This document shows positions 41,700 through 50,200 of a stretch of DNA of 64,000 nucleotides, piece after piece. Source of the DNA: an uncultured Succinivibrio sp. (GTDB lineage Bacteria; Pseudomonadota; Gammaproteobacteria; Enterobacterales; Succinivibrionaceae); contig CACZXZ010000007.1 in NCBI GenBank assembly GCA_902785325.1, positions 1 through 64,000 of the forward strand. The letters run 5' to 3'. Under the pieces are notes generated by a model that searched no databases, had not been told where the DNA came from, and saw only the letters and a program-made list of their open reading frames with translations. Each line of letters begins with the position of its first letter. The first letter of the stretch is position 1. The translations under genes were made by a program, and so were the position numbers.

Positions 41700-42478
41700 A
41701 TACTGTAAAGGTAAATTTTGCTTTAGATCCTAAAAGTAAAGAGTGTAAATCCCTTACTAATGGCGATTTAAATGCTTCTAAGTTATTTACTAAGATGCGT
41801 AATGTAGAGCCAAATCAAAGCTTATATGACATTATTGCTGAAGCTTCAGAGCAGTGTGAACAGCTTTATTCTGAAAGAGATATGCTAATGTGGGTGCAAG
41901 ATCATAAAGCGCAAGTGAAAGAATACTGTGAAGAATGTGGTAAAGATATTGATTTAGATGATCAAGGTTCTATCTTGAAACAATTAGATTTGCCAAGTTG
42001 TCGTTCTGCTGTTATCGCTGATGATTTATCTGAGCATGTACGTGAGATTTTAAATGATTATATTCAGGATTCTTTTGCTCAAAAGCATATTGATGAATGT
42101 CCTTATACTAATATGAATGAAATCATTAGAGCTCGTAATTATGTTATGGAGCACATGGCACAAGAAGGTAGTTTACGTAAACTAAATCAAGCTATCAATA
42201 ATGCTGTAAATCTTCGTCCTGATGAACAAGATCATGAGAATAGTCCTGAGCATCAAAAAGAGTTAGATCGTAAAGAGCGTGAACGTCAAGAAGAGCAAAG
42301 AAAACAGTTTGAACAAGTGCAAGAACAAAATGAGCGTGAAGCTCGAATGATGGGAGCAATCTTTACTGGTGCTGTCATGTCAAAAATGTTAGATGATGAC
42401 GAAGAGGAAGAAGAAAAGCTTGTACAAAAGCGTGAAAAAGTACAAAAGAGAACTATCTCTATAGGGCGACAACACTAA
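41696..42478 (+). CDS. acidic hypothetical protein, 3' end replaced by an IS
   Basis: 260 residues as read. The body is acidic with a CEECGKDIDL segment and a long Glu/Gln/Arg helical stretch (KERERQEEQRKQFEQVQEQN), then an acidic run and KREKVQKRTIS. The last codons (IGRQH) come from the inserted element. Joining the flanks and removing one target copy gives KRTISRGRSLY, restoring an RGR-containing basic end like those of the DUF285 island. No family recognised. Confidence 0.65.
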   Translation: MNTVKVNFALDPKSKECKSLTNGDLNASKLFTKMRNVEPNQSLYDIIAEASEQCEQLYSERDMLMWVQDHKAQVKEYCEECGKDIDLDDQGSILKQLDLPSCRSAVIADDLSEHVREILNDYIQDSFAQKHIDECPYTNMNEIIRARNYVMEHMAQEGSLRKLNQAINNAVNLRPDEQDHENSPEHQKELDRKERERQEEQRKQFEQVQEQNEREARMMGAIFTGAVMSKMLDDDEEEEEKLVQKREKVQKRTISIGRQH

Positions 42479-44301
42479 AAGGTCGCCCTCACACTTTTTA
42501 AATCGAATCCTTTACTAAATTCTATTTTTATGATTCTGTTCTGACTCCTTATTTTACAAGCTTTTGGCTCCGATTTTAGTCTAAAAATTAGATCTATTAA
42601 TTGATCGCGAACTCCTATATTATGCTCATACACAAGCAATTTGTTAGATGAGCGAAGGTATGAATCAAGCGTTATTTCAAGCAGCATTAAAAGATGCAGG
42701 ATGTTTTCCTAGATTTGTAAGTGAAAGTGAACTTACAAACTTCGAAAGATGTCTTGAAATAAACCTAGATGATCCTCGTGATCCTTCAAAAATCGTATAT
42801 CCATTGCATGTTATAGGTGTAATTATTCTTACAGCACGAGTTAGTGGCTGTAACAACTGCGAGGAAATCAGAATCTATTGGGAAGATCATCTCGATTTCT
42901 TTAAAAAGCATTTATACGATTGCCCAAATGAGGACTATATTCCTTCAGCTCAAACTATACGCAGAGTACAGACCATACTAGACATTGATAATTTAACTAA
43001 GGTTTATTACGAGTTCTTTTCTAAACCTGCTGTAGCTGAAGAAGAAAAGAAAACCTCCACAGATATTCAAGACAAAGAAGTTCATGCTATTGATGGTCAA
43101 AATCTAAGGGGAACTAATACTCAGATAGTAGTAGATGGAAAACTAAAAAATAAACCTGGGTATGACATTGTTTCTCTATACGCAACACGAGCTGGTATCT
43201 GTTTATCTCAAGTAACTGTAGATACGAAAAATCAAGAATCAAAGGCAATTATTGAGCTATTAAAAGCAGTTTGTGTAGTTAATACCATAATCACTTGGGA
43301 TGCCTTAAATACTCATGTATCAACACTTGAAGCTGTAATAAATGCACAAGCTGACTTTGTAGTTGTAGTAAAAGCAAATCAAGGTTACCTATTTGAAGAA
43401 ATTACCGATGCCTTTGATATTGGACTACAAGCATTTGAAGCTCAAGGAGTTGTAAGTTCAGCAACTTCTATTGGCAAAGGTCACGGCAGAATTGAACAAC
43501 GTACCATAGAGATTCTCCCTGCTGAATATGCTCTATCTAAAGAGCAAAACAGAAAATGGAAGTATATTAAGTCTGTAATTAGAGTAACCAATGAAAGAGC
43601 TGAAATTAGAGGCGGAGAGGTTACAGAGCCTACAACCGAATCTCATTACTACATAAGCTCCATTGAGGTTGATTTTACCGATAACCTATTTGCGCAAAAG
43701 ATGCTAAGGGTGATCCTCGATAGATGGAAGATTGAAGGTGTTCAGCACTTCTCTCTAGATGTGCTTTTTGAACAAGATTACTTACCATTGCGTAATCAAC
43801 AATACATTCGCAATCATTCTTTCTTTACTAAGATGGCTTACAACGTTGTTTCTTATGTAAGAAATAACCTACCTCTTATCAGAGGCGAGAAAGTTGCTTT
43901 ATCAGCATTAGTAAGAACAGCCAAAAACAATCCAAGCATCAGCTTTGAATACATCAAAGCTTACTTTAACAAGGATGTATCAGCTCTACTTACTAATGAA
44001 AAGATGATAAGACTCGGGCTTGTTAAAGCTCCTAAAGTTGAAGAGGTTGAAGAAATCATTCCTCAAGAGAATTTAGGTAATGACACCAAACTAGCACTAT
44101 TCTTTAATTCAAGAAAGAATAAAGCTCGTAAAACAAAAAGTTAAAGAACATTCAATCCCGTATCAGGATCTAAAAGATTCTGAGAATTTGTCACGCCTAT
44201 GTAAAATAGGTCTGTGGCATTTTATAATACACACCAAACAAATCGCCCCAATATTTAGAAAACTAAAAGTGAGATCTAAATATTTTTACGTTGTCGCCCT
44301 A
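42462..44301 (+). mobile_element. ISAs1-family insertion sequence
   Basis: Perfect terminal inverted repeats TAGGGCGACAAC (42462-42473) and GTTGTCGCCCTA (44290-44301) bracket an ISAs1-type transposase gene. A 9-bp direct repeat CTATCTCTA flanks the element (42453-42461 and 44302-44310), within the size range usual for this family. Length about 1.84 kb. It is inserted in the 3' end of 41696-42478. Its intact ends, duplication and transposase suggest a recent insertion. Confidence 0.85.
42648..44144 (+). CDS. ISAs1-family DDE transposase
   Basis: 498 residues, complete. It contains the family's KEVHAIDGQNLRGT (first catalytic Asp), VSLYATRAGICLSQVTVDTK, the KAVCVVNTIITWDALNTH segment (second Asp), ADFVVVVKANQGYLFEEI, HYYISSIEV and the WKIEGVQHFSLDVLFEQDYL helix with the catalytic Glu region. 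It is longer than common ISAs1 transposases, with extra C-terminal residues rich in Lys/Arg. The start is ATG 42648 or ATG 42660; the SD is weak. Confidence 0.88.
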   Translation: MSEGMNQALFQAALKDAGCFPRFVSESELTNFERCLEINLDDPRDPSKIVYPLHVIGVIILTARVSGCNNCEEIRIYWEDHLDFFKKHLYDCPNEDYIPSAQTIRRVQTILDIDNLTKVYYEFFSKPAVAEEEKKTSTDIQDKEVHAIDGQNLRGTNTQIVVDGKLKNKPGYDIVSLYATRAGICLSQVTVDTKNQESKAIIELLKAVCVVNTIITWDALNTHVSTLEAVINAQADFVVVVKANQGYLFEEITDAFDIGLQAFEAQGVVSSATSIGKGHGRIEQRTIEILPAEYALSKEQNRKWKYIKSVIRVTNERAEIRGGEVTEPTTESHYYISSIEVDFTDNLFAQKMLRVILDRWKIEGVQHFSLDVLFEQDYLPLRNQQYIRNHSFFTKMAYNVVSYVRNNLPLIRGEKVALSALVRTAKNNPSISFEYIKAYFNKDVSALLTNEKMIRLGLVKAPKVEEVEEIIPQENLGNDTKLALFFNSRKNKARKTKS

Positions 44302-44373
44302 CTATCTCTAGAGGTAGAAGCTTGTACTAGTGATTAAGTGATATAATTTGCTTAGTAAGTATTTAGTTTGGAT

Positions 44374-44619
44374 ATGTTTATGATTAAGTTTACAGATTGG
44401 GAAGAAAAGAATCTTCCTCAAAGAACCAAGGAAGCTATCTCTAAGCATGTTGAATATGCTAAAAAAAGAGGTAGTAAAGGTTATGATTGTCTTGTTGAAG
44501 ATAATTTAAAAATGCAGTGTTATGGCGAGATAAGGTTAGCTCAATATGATGTAGGTCTTTCAGATCAAGAGGTTTCTTCTTTATTTGAAAAATACGTTGA
44601 TTTGATAGGGATTGATTAA
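44374..44619 (+). CDS. putative small partner of a HipA/CtkA-like kinase
   Basis: About 81 residues (MFMIKFTDWEEKNLPQRTKE ...), acidic, directly upstream of a HipA-like kinase (2-base gap). Its NLPQR start, Gly-Tyr segment and LSDQEVSSLFEKYVDL end match the layout of 61425-61649, which precedes the second kinase. Could be an antitoxin or a kinase regulator. The start may instead be ATG 44380; a TATAAT -10 lies at 44342. Confidence 0.55.
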   Translation: MFMIKFTDWEEKNLPQRTKEAISKHVEYAKKRGSKGYDCLVEDNLKMQCYGEIRLAQYDVGLSDQEVSSLFEKYVDLIGID

Positions 44620-44621
44620 AT

Positions 44622-45875
44622 ATGGATTTTTCTGATTATCCTCGTAACCGTAAATTTTACGGTGGTGCTAATGGTCTAAAAAATTGCATTATAATCAATG
44701 GTGATGCTTTTTTGCTAAAAACTATCCCTTTGCATGACCAAAATCATACTAGATATGATGCTTTTTCTGAATATGTATCATCTCATGTTTTTGAATTATT
44801 AGGTGTTGATGTACAAGATACTATCTTTGGATTTAATAATTTAAATGGTAATTTAGAATATGCCGTAGCCTGCAAAGACTTTATTCCTAATAATTGTGAA
44901 TTGTATGAGTTTGATAAGTTTAGAAATTCAAAAATTTTAGGTAATTCAAAACATCAATCACTGGATCAAACTTTATATCTTATTGATCATATAGATATTA
45001 TAGATCCTATTCTTGTTAAAGATAGATTTTGGACTCAATTTGCTGTGGATGCGTTTATTGGTAATTGGGATCGTCATAATGGAAATTGGGGATTTATTAT
45101 CCCAAATGATGAAAATGCAAACGTGAGTTTAGCTCCTGTGTTTGATAATGGATCTTCATTGTTTGGAAGAATTACCGATCAAAATCTCCATGAATATTGT
45201 AAACAAAATAGAATACCTGAAATTTGTTTAGGAGTAAGTTCTTCATTAACTGATAATTTTGGCAAAATGCTTAATTATGTTGATTTTATTAGTACAACCA
45301 ATCATAAAGAATGTATTGATAAAATTGAATGGCTTGTAGATTCAATAGATCTTAATAAGGTTGATGTTATTATTTATAGTGTTGATGAAATCCCTGAGAT
45401 TAGAAAAGACTTTATTTCCGAAATGCTCTGTGTTAAAAAAGAATTAATCTTAAAAGACTGTTTGATAGAGAACCAATCTAAAATTAGAAGTACTTCATTT
45501 AATAATCTTAAAGAACTTAATAATTTTAAGCTTAAAAATAATAAAAATGAAGTTAATAGTTATGATGATTTATATCGTAAGCATTATTTAAAGGCTTTGA
45601 ATTACTCTTTAAGTAAAGAAGATCTTTTAAATAAGTTCGATACTGAGTTTGTTTGTGTTTTATATGAAAATAAAGTAAATAAGAAAATTGTTAGAGATAC
45701 TTTAATTAAGTGTAGTCCTTTTTATGAAAAGGCTAGTGATCCTGAGAGGTATTTAAATAGAGTACAAAGTCAGGCAGGAACTACAAGTAGAAATAAAGAT
45801 CCTTTTACAAATCTTAGAACTCGAGAAGAATTAGAAAATGATTTAGCCAAATTAAAGGCTGTTAGAAAAAGATAA
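44622..45875 (+). CDS. HipA/CtkA-like Ser/Thr kinase 1
   Basis: 417 residues. A glycine-rich nucleotide loop (KFYGGANGLKN) lies near residue 14. The catalytic loop FIGNWDRHNGNWGF is near 145-158 (Asp and Asn as in HipA), and PVFDNGSSLFGR near 172-183 corresponds to the metal-binding Asp segment. HipA-family kinases phosphorylate translation factors and act as toxins; CtkA-like forms are secreted kinases. Which applies here is unknown. No HipB partner is adjacent; a small acidic protein lies upstream. The C-terminus is basic (KLKAVRKR). Confidence 0.75.
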   Translation: MDFSDYPRNRKFYGGANGLKNCIIINGDAFLLKTIPLHDQNHTRYDAFSEYVSSHVFELLGVDVQDTIFGFNNLNGNLEYAVACKDFIPNNCELYEFDKFRNSKILGNSKHQSLDQTLYLIDHIDIIDPILVKDRFWTQFAVDAFIGNWDRHNGNWGFIIPNDENANVSLAPVFDNGSSLFGRITDQNLHEYCKQNRIPEICLGVSSSLTDNFGKMLNYVDFISTTNHKECIDKIEWLVDSIDLNKVDVIIYSVDEIPEIRKDFISEMLCVKKELILKDCLIENQSKIRSTSFNNLKELNNFKLKNNKNEVNSYDDLYRKHYLKALNYSLSKEDLLNKFDTEFVCVLYENKVNKKIVRDTLIKCSPFYEKASDPERYLNRVQSQAGTTSRNKDPFTNLRTREELENDLAKLKAVRKR

Positions 45876-45894
45876 TAGGTTATTGGTGATTTAA

Positions 45895-46356
45895 ATGAAT
45901 TTAAATGGTGAAAGCATTTTTCCAGTGGTATCGTATATTTTATTGTATGCCTTTTTTATTTTTGTGATTTTGTATGTAGTTAATTATGATGGTTTCAATC
46001 GATTCTTTAGCAAAATATGGAATTATCTTAAAAGAATAGTTAGCTATAAAAATTCCAAATTAGCTCCTGCTGTTGTGGTAAACAAAAGCGATTGTAATGT
46101 TCAATTCTCTTTAAGAGAGAAGTTACTAGCTTCTTGTGCAAGATCTAAAGGCTTAACTAAGAGTAAACTAGTTGAGGATGGTGTTGAGGCTATGATTAAA
46201 TATACGCCTTGTGCTTCTTGTAAATATGCCATTTGGTATCAAGCTAAACACGGTGGTACTGAATGTCACTGTAAAGAATTAGGTAAAACTACTATTAGCC
46301 ATATCCAACTTCAAGATATAAGTAAATGTGCTAATTTCTGTGAAATTAGGAAATAA
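45895..46356 (+). CDS. membrane-anchored protein with Cys cluster
   Basis: 153 residues. One N-terminal membrane span (VVSYILLYAFFIFVILYVV). A central helical segment (SLREKLLASCARSKGLTKSK) looks like a ribbon-helix-helix or similar small domain. A C-terminal cluster has CASC, CHC and then C-x3-C near the end, a likely metal-binding site. No family recognised. Confidence 0.55.
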   Translation: MNLNGESIFPVVSYILLYAFFIFVILYVVNYDGFNRFFSKIWNYLKRIVSYKNSKLAPAVVVNKSDCNVQFSLREKLLASCARSKGLTKSKLVEDGVEAMIKYTPCASCKYAIWYQAKHGGTECHCKELGKTTISHIQLQDISKCANFCEIRK

Positions 46357-46375
46357 GGATAATACTGAGGATTTA

Positions 46376-46522
46376 ATGACACTTAATTGGAATGACATTA
46401 GTTTAATTCTAGGTTTTGTAAGTGCAATTTACTTTTTAATTGCACTTTTTATGTTTTTAATCTTTGAAGAACGCATTTTTGCGTTCTTTAAACAGTTAAA
46501 ACAGAAGGTTATTAGAAGATAA
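46376..46522 (+). CDS. small membrane protein
   Basis: 48 residues: MTLNWNDISLILGFVSAIYF continuing into LIALFMFLIF (one long or two short spans), then a basic end KQLKQKVIRR. ATG 46376 is chosen because CTGAGG lies 7 bases upstream; earlier starts overlap the previous gene. Confidence 0.5.
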   Translation: MTLNWNDISLILGFVSAIYFLIALFMFLIFEERIFAFFKQLKQKVIRR

Positions 46523-46535
46523 AAGGTAGGTATTT

Positions 46536-46688
46536 ATGAATTTTAATGACTATTACGCTATGCAGTGGTGGGATAAGCAACAGAAGCGTAAAGCTGAGCG
46601 TAGAAAAGAGTACGAAGAAATGCTAAAAAAGCAACGTGAACTAAAAGATCAAGAGCGTTTAGGTAAAAAGAAACATCTTGGTAGATAA
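46536..46688 (+). CDS. small basic coiled-coil protein ending HLGR
   Basis: ATG 46536, with GGTAGG upstream, encodes 50 residues: MNFNDYYAMQWWDKQQKRKA then a Lys/Arg/Glu helix and the end KKKHLGR, another basic C-terminus with no gene closely following (terminator next). No family recognised. Confidence 0.5.
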   Translation: MNFNDYYAMQWWDKQQKRKAERRKEYEEMLKKQRELKDQERLGKKKHLGR

Positions 46689-46713
46689 AAGTATAAAATA
46701 TCTTATACTTTTT
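46689..46713 (+). terminator. intrinsic terminator
   Basis: AAGTATA (46689-46695) and TATACTT (46704-46710) form a 7-bp stem followed by T's, directly after the preceding stop codon. Confidence 0.65.
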
Positions 46714-46750
46714 AAGTATTCTTTTGTAATGTTCATGCTATACTAACAGT

Positions 46751-46843
46751 GGTAAATGATATTTTTACCTATGTTTGTTTGATTACACTGTTTGTTGCTC
46801 TTTATTTGGATTTAGCTCCCTCCATTTAAAGAGCATTTTTTTT
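46751..46843 (+). ncRNA. possible small RNA or leader ending in a terminator
   Basis: GGTAAA/TTTACC forms a small hairpin at 46751-46769. GCTCTTTATTTGGA (46797-46810) pairs with TCCATTTAAAGAGC (46821-46834, two mismatches) and is followed by eight T's, a strong intrinsic terminator. A possible -10 (TATACT, 46740) lies just upstream. No ORF of note, so either a ~90-nt RNA or a stray terminator. Confidence 0.4.
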
Positions 46844-46874
46844 GGCTTTTCTTCAGTAATTTTCTTTGTTATCT

Positions 46875-46888
46875 ATTGTCATGGCAAA
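46875..46888 (+). repeat. dispersed palindromic motif ATTGTCATGGCAAA
   Basis: Copy of the dispersed motif upstream of the adhesin leader. Confidence 0.45.
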
Positions 46889-46902
46889 ATTTAGCTAAAA
46901 AT

Positions 46903-46925
46903 AAAGGCATCGTTAAGATGCCTTT
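46903..46925 (+). terminator. hairpin AAAGGCATC/GATGCCTTT
   Basis: A perfect 9-bp stem with a 5-base loop, A-rich before and T-containing after, so it could work as a terminator in both directions. Confidence 0.6.
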
Positions 46926-46991
46926 AGATTTAGTTTGCATATGTTATTTGTTATTTAATCAATGAGGAACAAATTATGGTTAACAGAGGGT

Positions 46992-47092
46992 AGTTTGAAA
47001 GGCTACTGTAAGCCTTTATGTTTCTACATTAAGTTCAGTGTTATTTTCTTGTGTAAGGTAGGGACTTACAGCAAAGAGGGACCTTTCAAACT
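46992..47092 (+). ncRNA. structured element upstream of the adhesin gene
   Basis: AGTTTGAAAGG (46992-47002) pairs perfectly with CCTTTCAAACT (47082-47092). Inside, CTGTAAG (47006-47012) pairs with CTTACAG (47065-47071). The two nested stems close a ~50-base apical loop. A 5-codon ORF (MVNRG, 46977-46994) precedes it behind GAGGAAC. It lies about 145 bases before the adhesin start and upstream of its likely -10, so it is either a separate RNA or part of a longer 5' leader. Confidence 0.5.
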
Positions 47093-47162
47093 GAAAATTA
47101 TTATAACAGTTTATTTATAAATTAAAATAGCAATTAGCTAAAAATAATTAGATAATTTGTGA

Positions 47163-47168
47163 TATAAT
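47163..47168 (+). promoter_or_regulatory. candidate -10 of the adhesin gene
   Basis: TATAAT followed by TAACTTGTGTTATTTTT. A near-identical context (TATAATTTTAACTGTGTTATTTTTT) precedes topB at 63348, so the two may share regulation. No good -35. Confidence 0.45.
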
Positions 47169-47237
47169 TAACTTGTGTTATTTTTATATGTCTATATAGA
47201 CATTTTTTTGTTGTGTAAATAGTTAAGTATTATCAAT

Positions 47238-50200
47238 ATGGATTATAGAAAAGTATTTCGTTTTGCTTATAAAGCTTTATTTACTTCTGTAATGGTAACA
47301 GCTTTTGCTGTTATTCCTTGTCAGAAAGCCTTTGCTAATGAAGGTTTACCTACTATTGATATTGCTTTGCCTAAAATTCAGGTTAAGACACCTGTGGTAA
47401 ATGCTACTAATAACACAAAAAATAAAAAAATAGATGAACTAAATACCTCTAATAACATCAATAACATAAAAACATCCAAAGTAGCTTCTAGCACAACAAA
47501 TATGCAGGAGAAAACTAAAGCTAAGGCTAGAGTAGTTGCTAGTGAAAGCTCCCAATTACCTAGTCTTGACTTTGGTATTAAGTCAACTAAAAAGCAAGAG
47601 CAAGTTAAGAATACTCAACCTTTGGTTAAACCAATGGTAACTAATATCACTAAACCAAAGGTTAAAGAGCAAAAACAGCAAGTAATTGCTGAAACTAAAA
47701 CTGTTCAACCTTCTCTGATTGAAACAAAGCCAAAGATTGTACCTGCTTTAAAGCCTGCTACTGTAAAGGTAGAGTCTAAGAGCAAGGTACAACCTTTACT
47801 TGCTAAAAATCAGAATAACGAAAATATTAAAGCAGATCCTGTTAAAGTTAACAAGCCTGTGGTAGAGCCTGTGCAAGTACAACAAGCTTTACCTAACTTG
47901 TCACAAGGAATTGCACATACTAAAGTTGCTTCACAAAAGGAAGTAGCTCAAACCACTATTGAACCTTCAGCTTTACCAAAAGTAGCAAGTCCTGTGGTGG
48001 ATTCTGATAAAGAAATTTTGTCATTACAAAATAATCAAGAACAAATTGAGTTAGTGGACGATTTTGAAACTTCTCGTAAACGTCATGAAACAGAGCCTGT
48101 AACTACTAAAAAACCTTTTAAAGAAACACCTATTAAGGCTACTATGGCAAATAATAATAGTAGTGTAACTTCTACAACTACTAATAAAGTAGCTACATCT
48201 ACTACAACTGTTGCAACTGCTCCTTTAAATCTTGATGATGACGATTTATTAGCACCTGCCCAAGCTGATGAAATCTCTGCAAATAAGCAAACTACCCAAG
48301 AAACTTTAGAAGAAGATCAAGATCTTTTAACACAAGCTTCTGATTACTTATTTGGAGGTGTTCCTTCAGTTGCTTTACCTAATGCTGTAAAGCGTTCTTT
48401 AGAAGCTAACAATGTAGTGTATAGCACTCAAACACCTGTTGATGATTCAACTGGTACTAAGTTAGTTTCTCAGTTTGGTGGTCAAGGTATGATTAGTCAA
48501 AATGGTGTGATCCCTGATAATACAGGTAATACCAAAACTCAATTTCAGTTTGAAGCTAAACATGCTCAATCTTTTGCACAAATCAACCAAACTACTAAAA
48601 AAGGCGATTTAAGTGCTTTTAATAATGTCACTGACAAATTAAATCTACCTAGAATTACCCAAGTTTTTGAACATAATTTGAGCTTAGATCAAGCTAATGG
48701 TAAACGTTATCAAGGTAATAACGGTAATGGTCCTAAAAATGAAGATGGACAAGCTGTATGTACTTTAGATCTGCCATGTTTGCCTATGTACGGTAAATAC
48801 ATGTTAAAGCTTGATGAAGAAAATGATTTTCAGCATTTTACAGTGGCAAATAGTGAGGATTTAACAGCTCCGAAAAAACCTCAATCTCCTTTAGCTTTAC
48901 CTGTGCTAGCTCAATATGATGCTAGATTTTTAGCTTTAGACAAGGATGCACAAAAGAAGCAAGCATTAAAGAATGGTGCTAAGACACAAAAGGATTACAT
49001 CATTGAAAAAATGCGTGAACAGGGCATTATCATTGTTAGAGTAGATAATGATCCTACTAAACCAAAGTTAAAATCTGAAGAAGATTTAAAAGTTGCTTCT
49101 ACTGACGATTTAATCAACGAGCAAGAAAAACTTTATAAATTCATCGGTGTAACTGGTGAATTTGTGCGTAATTATTCTCAAGCACAAGATAAGAAGGAAT
49201 TTATTCAATCTCTTGCCTTAAATAAGGTAAATGGTGTTATCAATGAGAATCTTGATAAATATTTAGAAGCTTACGATGGTGTTAATGCTGAGATTACAGC
49301 TCGTATTTCATTTAAAGATAGCTCTTTAGAGATTGAGCCTGATGGCAAGGTGTTAGTGCCTTTATATTCAGTGCCAAAATTCTTAACCTATATGCAAGGT
49401 GGTATTACTACTGGTACTGAAAGCAGAAAAATTGCTCACCTAGGTATTGGTGAAAGATTCTATCCTCAAGCTGTGGACATGAAAGATCTAGGTCATCACA
49501 TGATTGGCTTAAATTTCGTAGTTGATCATGATCTTGATAGAGGTCATACTCGTGGAAGTATCGGTATCGAGTATATGCAAGATAACTTAAAGGTTATCGC
49601 TAATATCTATCGTAGATTGAGCTCTTGGCGAGATTCTGAAGAATTTGAAAAAGGCTACGTGGAAGAACGTCCTGCTTCAGGCTGGGATATTTTCGTTGAA
49701 TACTGGATTAAAGCTAAATTTGCTGTGGAAGCAGGTTTAACTCATTGGATTGGTCGTGACATCTCCCCATTTGGTGGTGTTACTGATGAAAAAGATCTAG
49801 AAGATAGCCCTTATATTGCTGAAGTTGGTGTTAAATATAACCCATTCCCTGCAATTTCATTAGAAGCAAAGCATCAGCAAAGCTTAAAAACAGGCTCTCA
49901 CAAGAATACCTATTTTGGTTTGAATTTTAACATTCCATTAGGCGACAACTTTAGCTGGCAACAAGCATTTGATCCTGATGCAACTAATAGAGCAAGTGGT
50001 TCTAATATTGCAACTTCTCGTAGCATGTTTATTAAACGTGACTACACTATGCCTTTGCAATATCGTGCTAAGCCTGGTGTTTACTACATTTATTTCGAGA
50101 AGCCTTTAGGTGATAACAAGTATTTATTTAGAGTAGAAGATGGCTTACATCGTCCTGCTCCTTACACACCTGTGCATGTAACACCACATCATCCAAGTGT

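Noticed and set aside
42475..42687. Minus-strand ORF at the left end of the IS
   Set aside because: It overlaps the IS terminal region and the transposase start, with no similarity to a known IS protein.
46977..46994. MVNRG mini-ORF as a definite gene
   Set aside because: Five codons with an SD can arise by chance; mentioned only with the nearby structured element.
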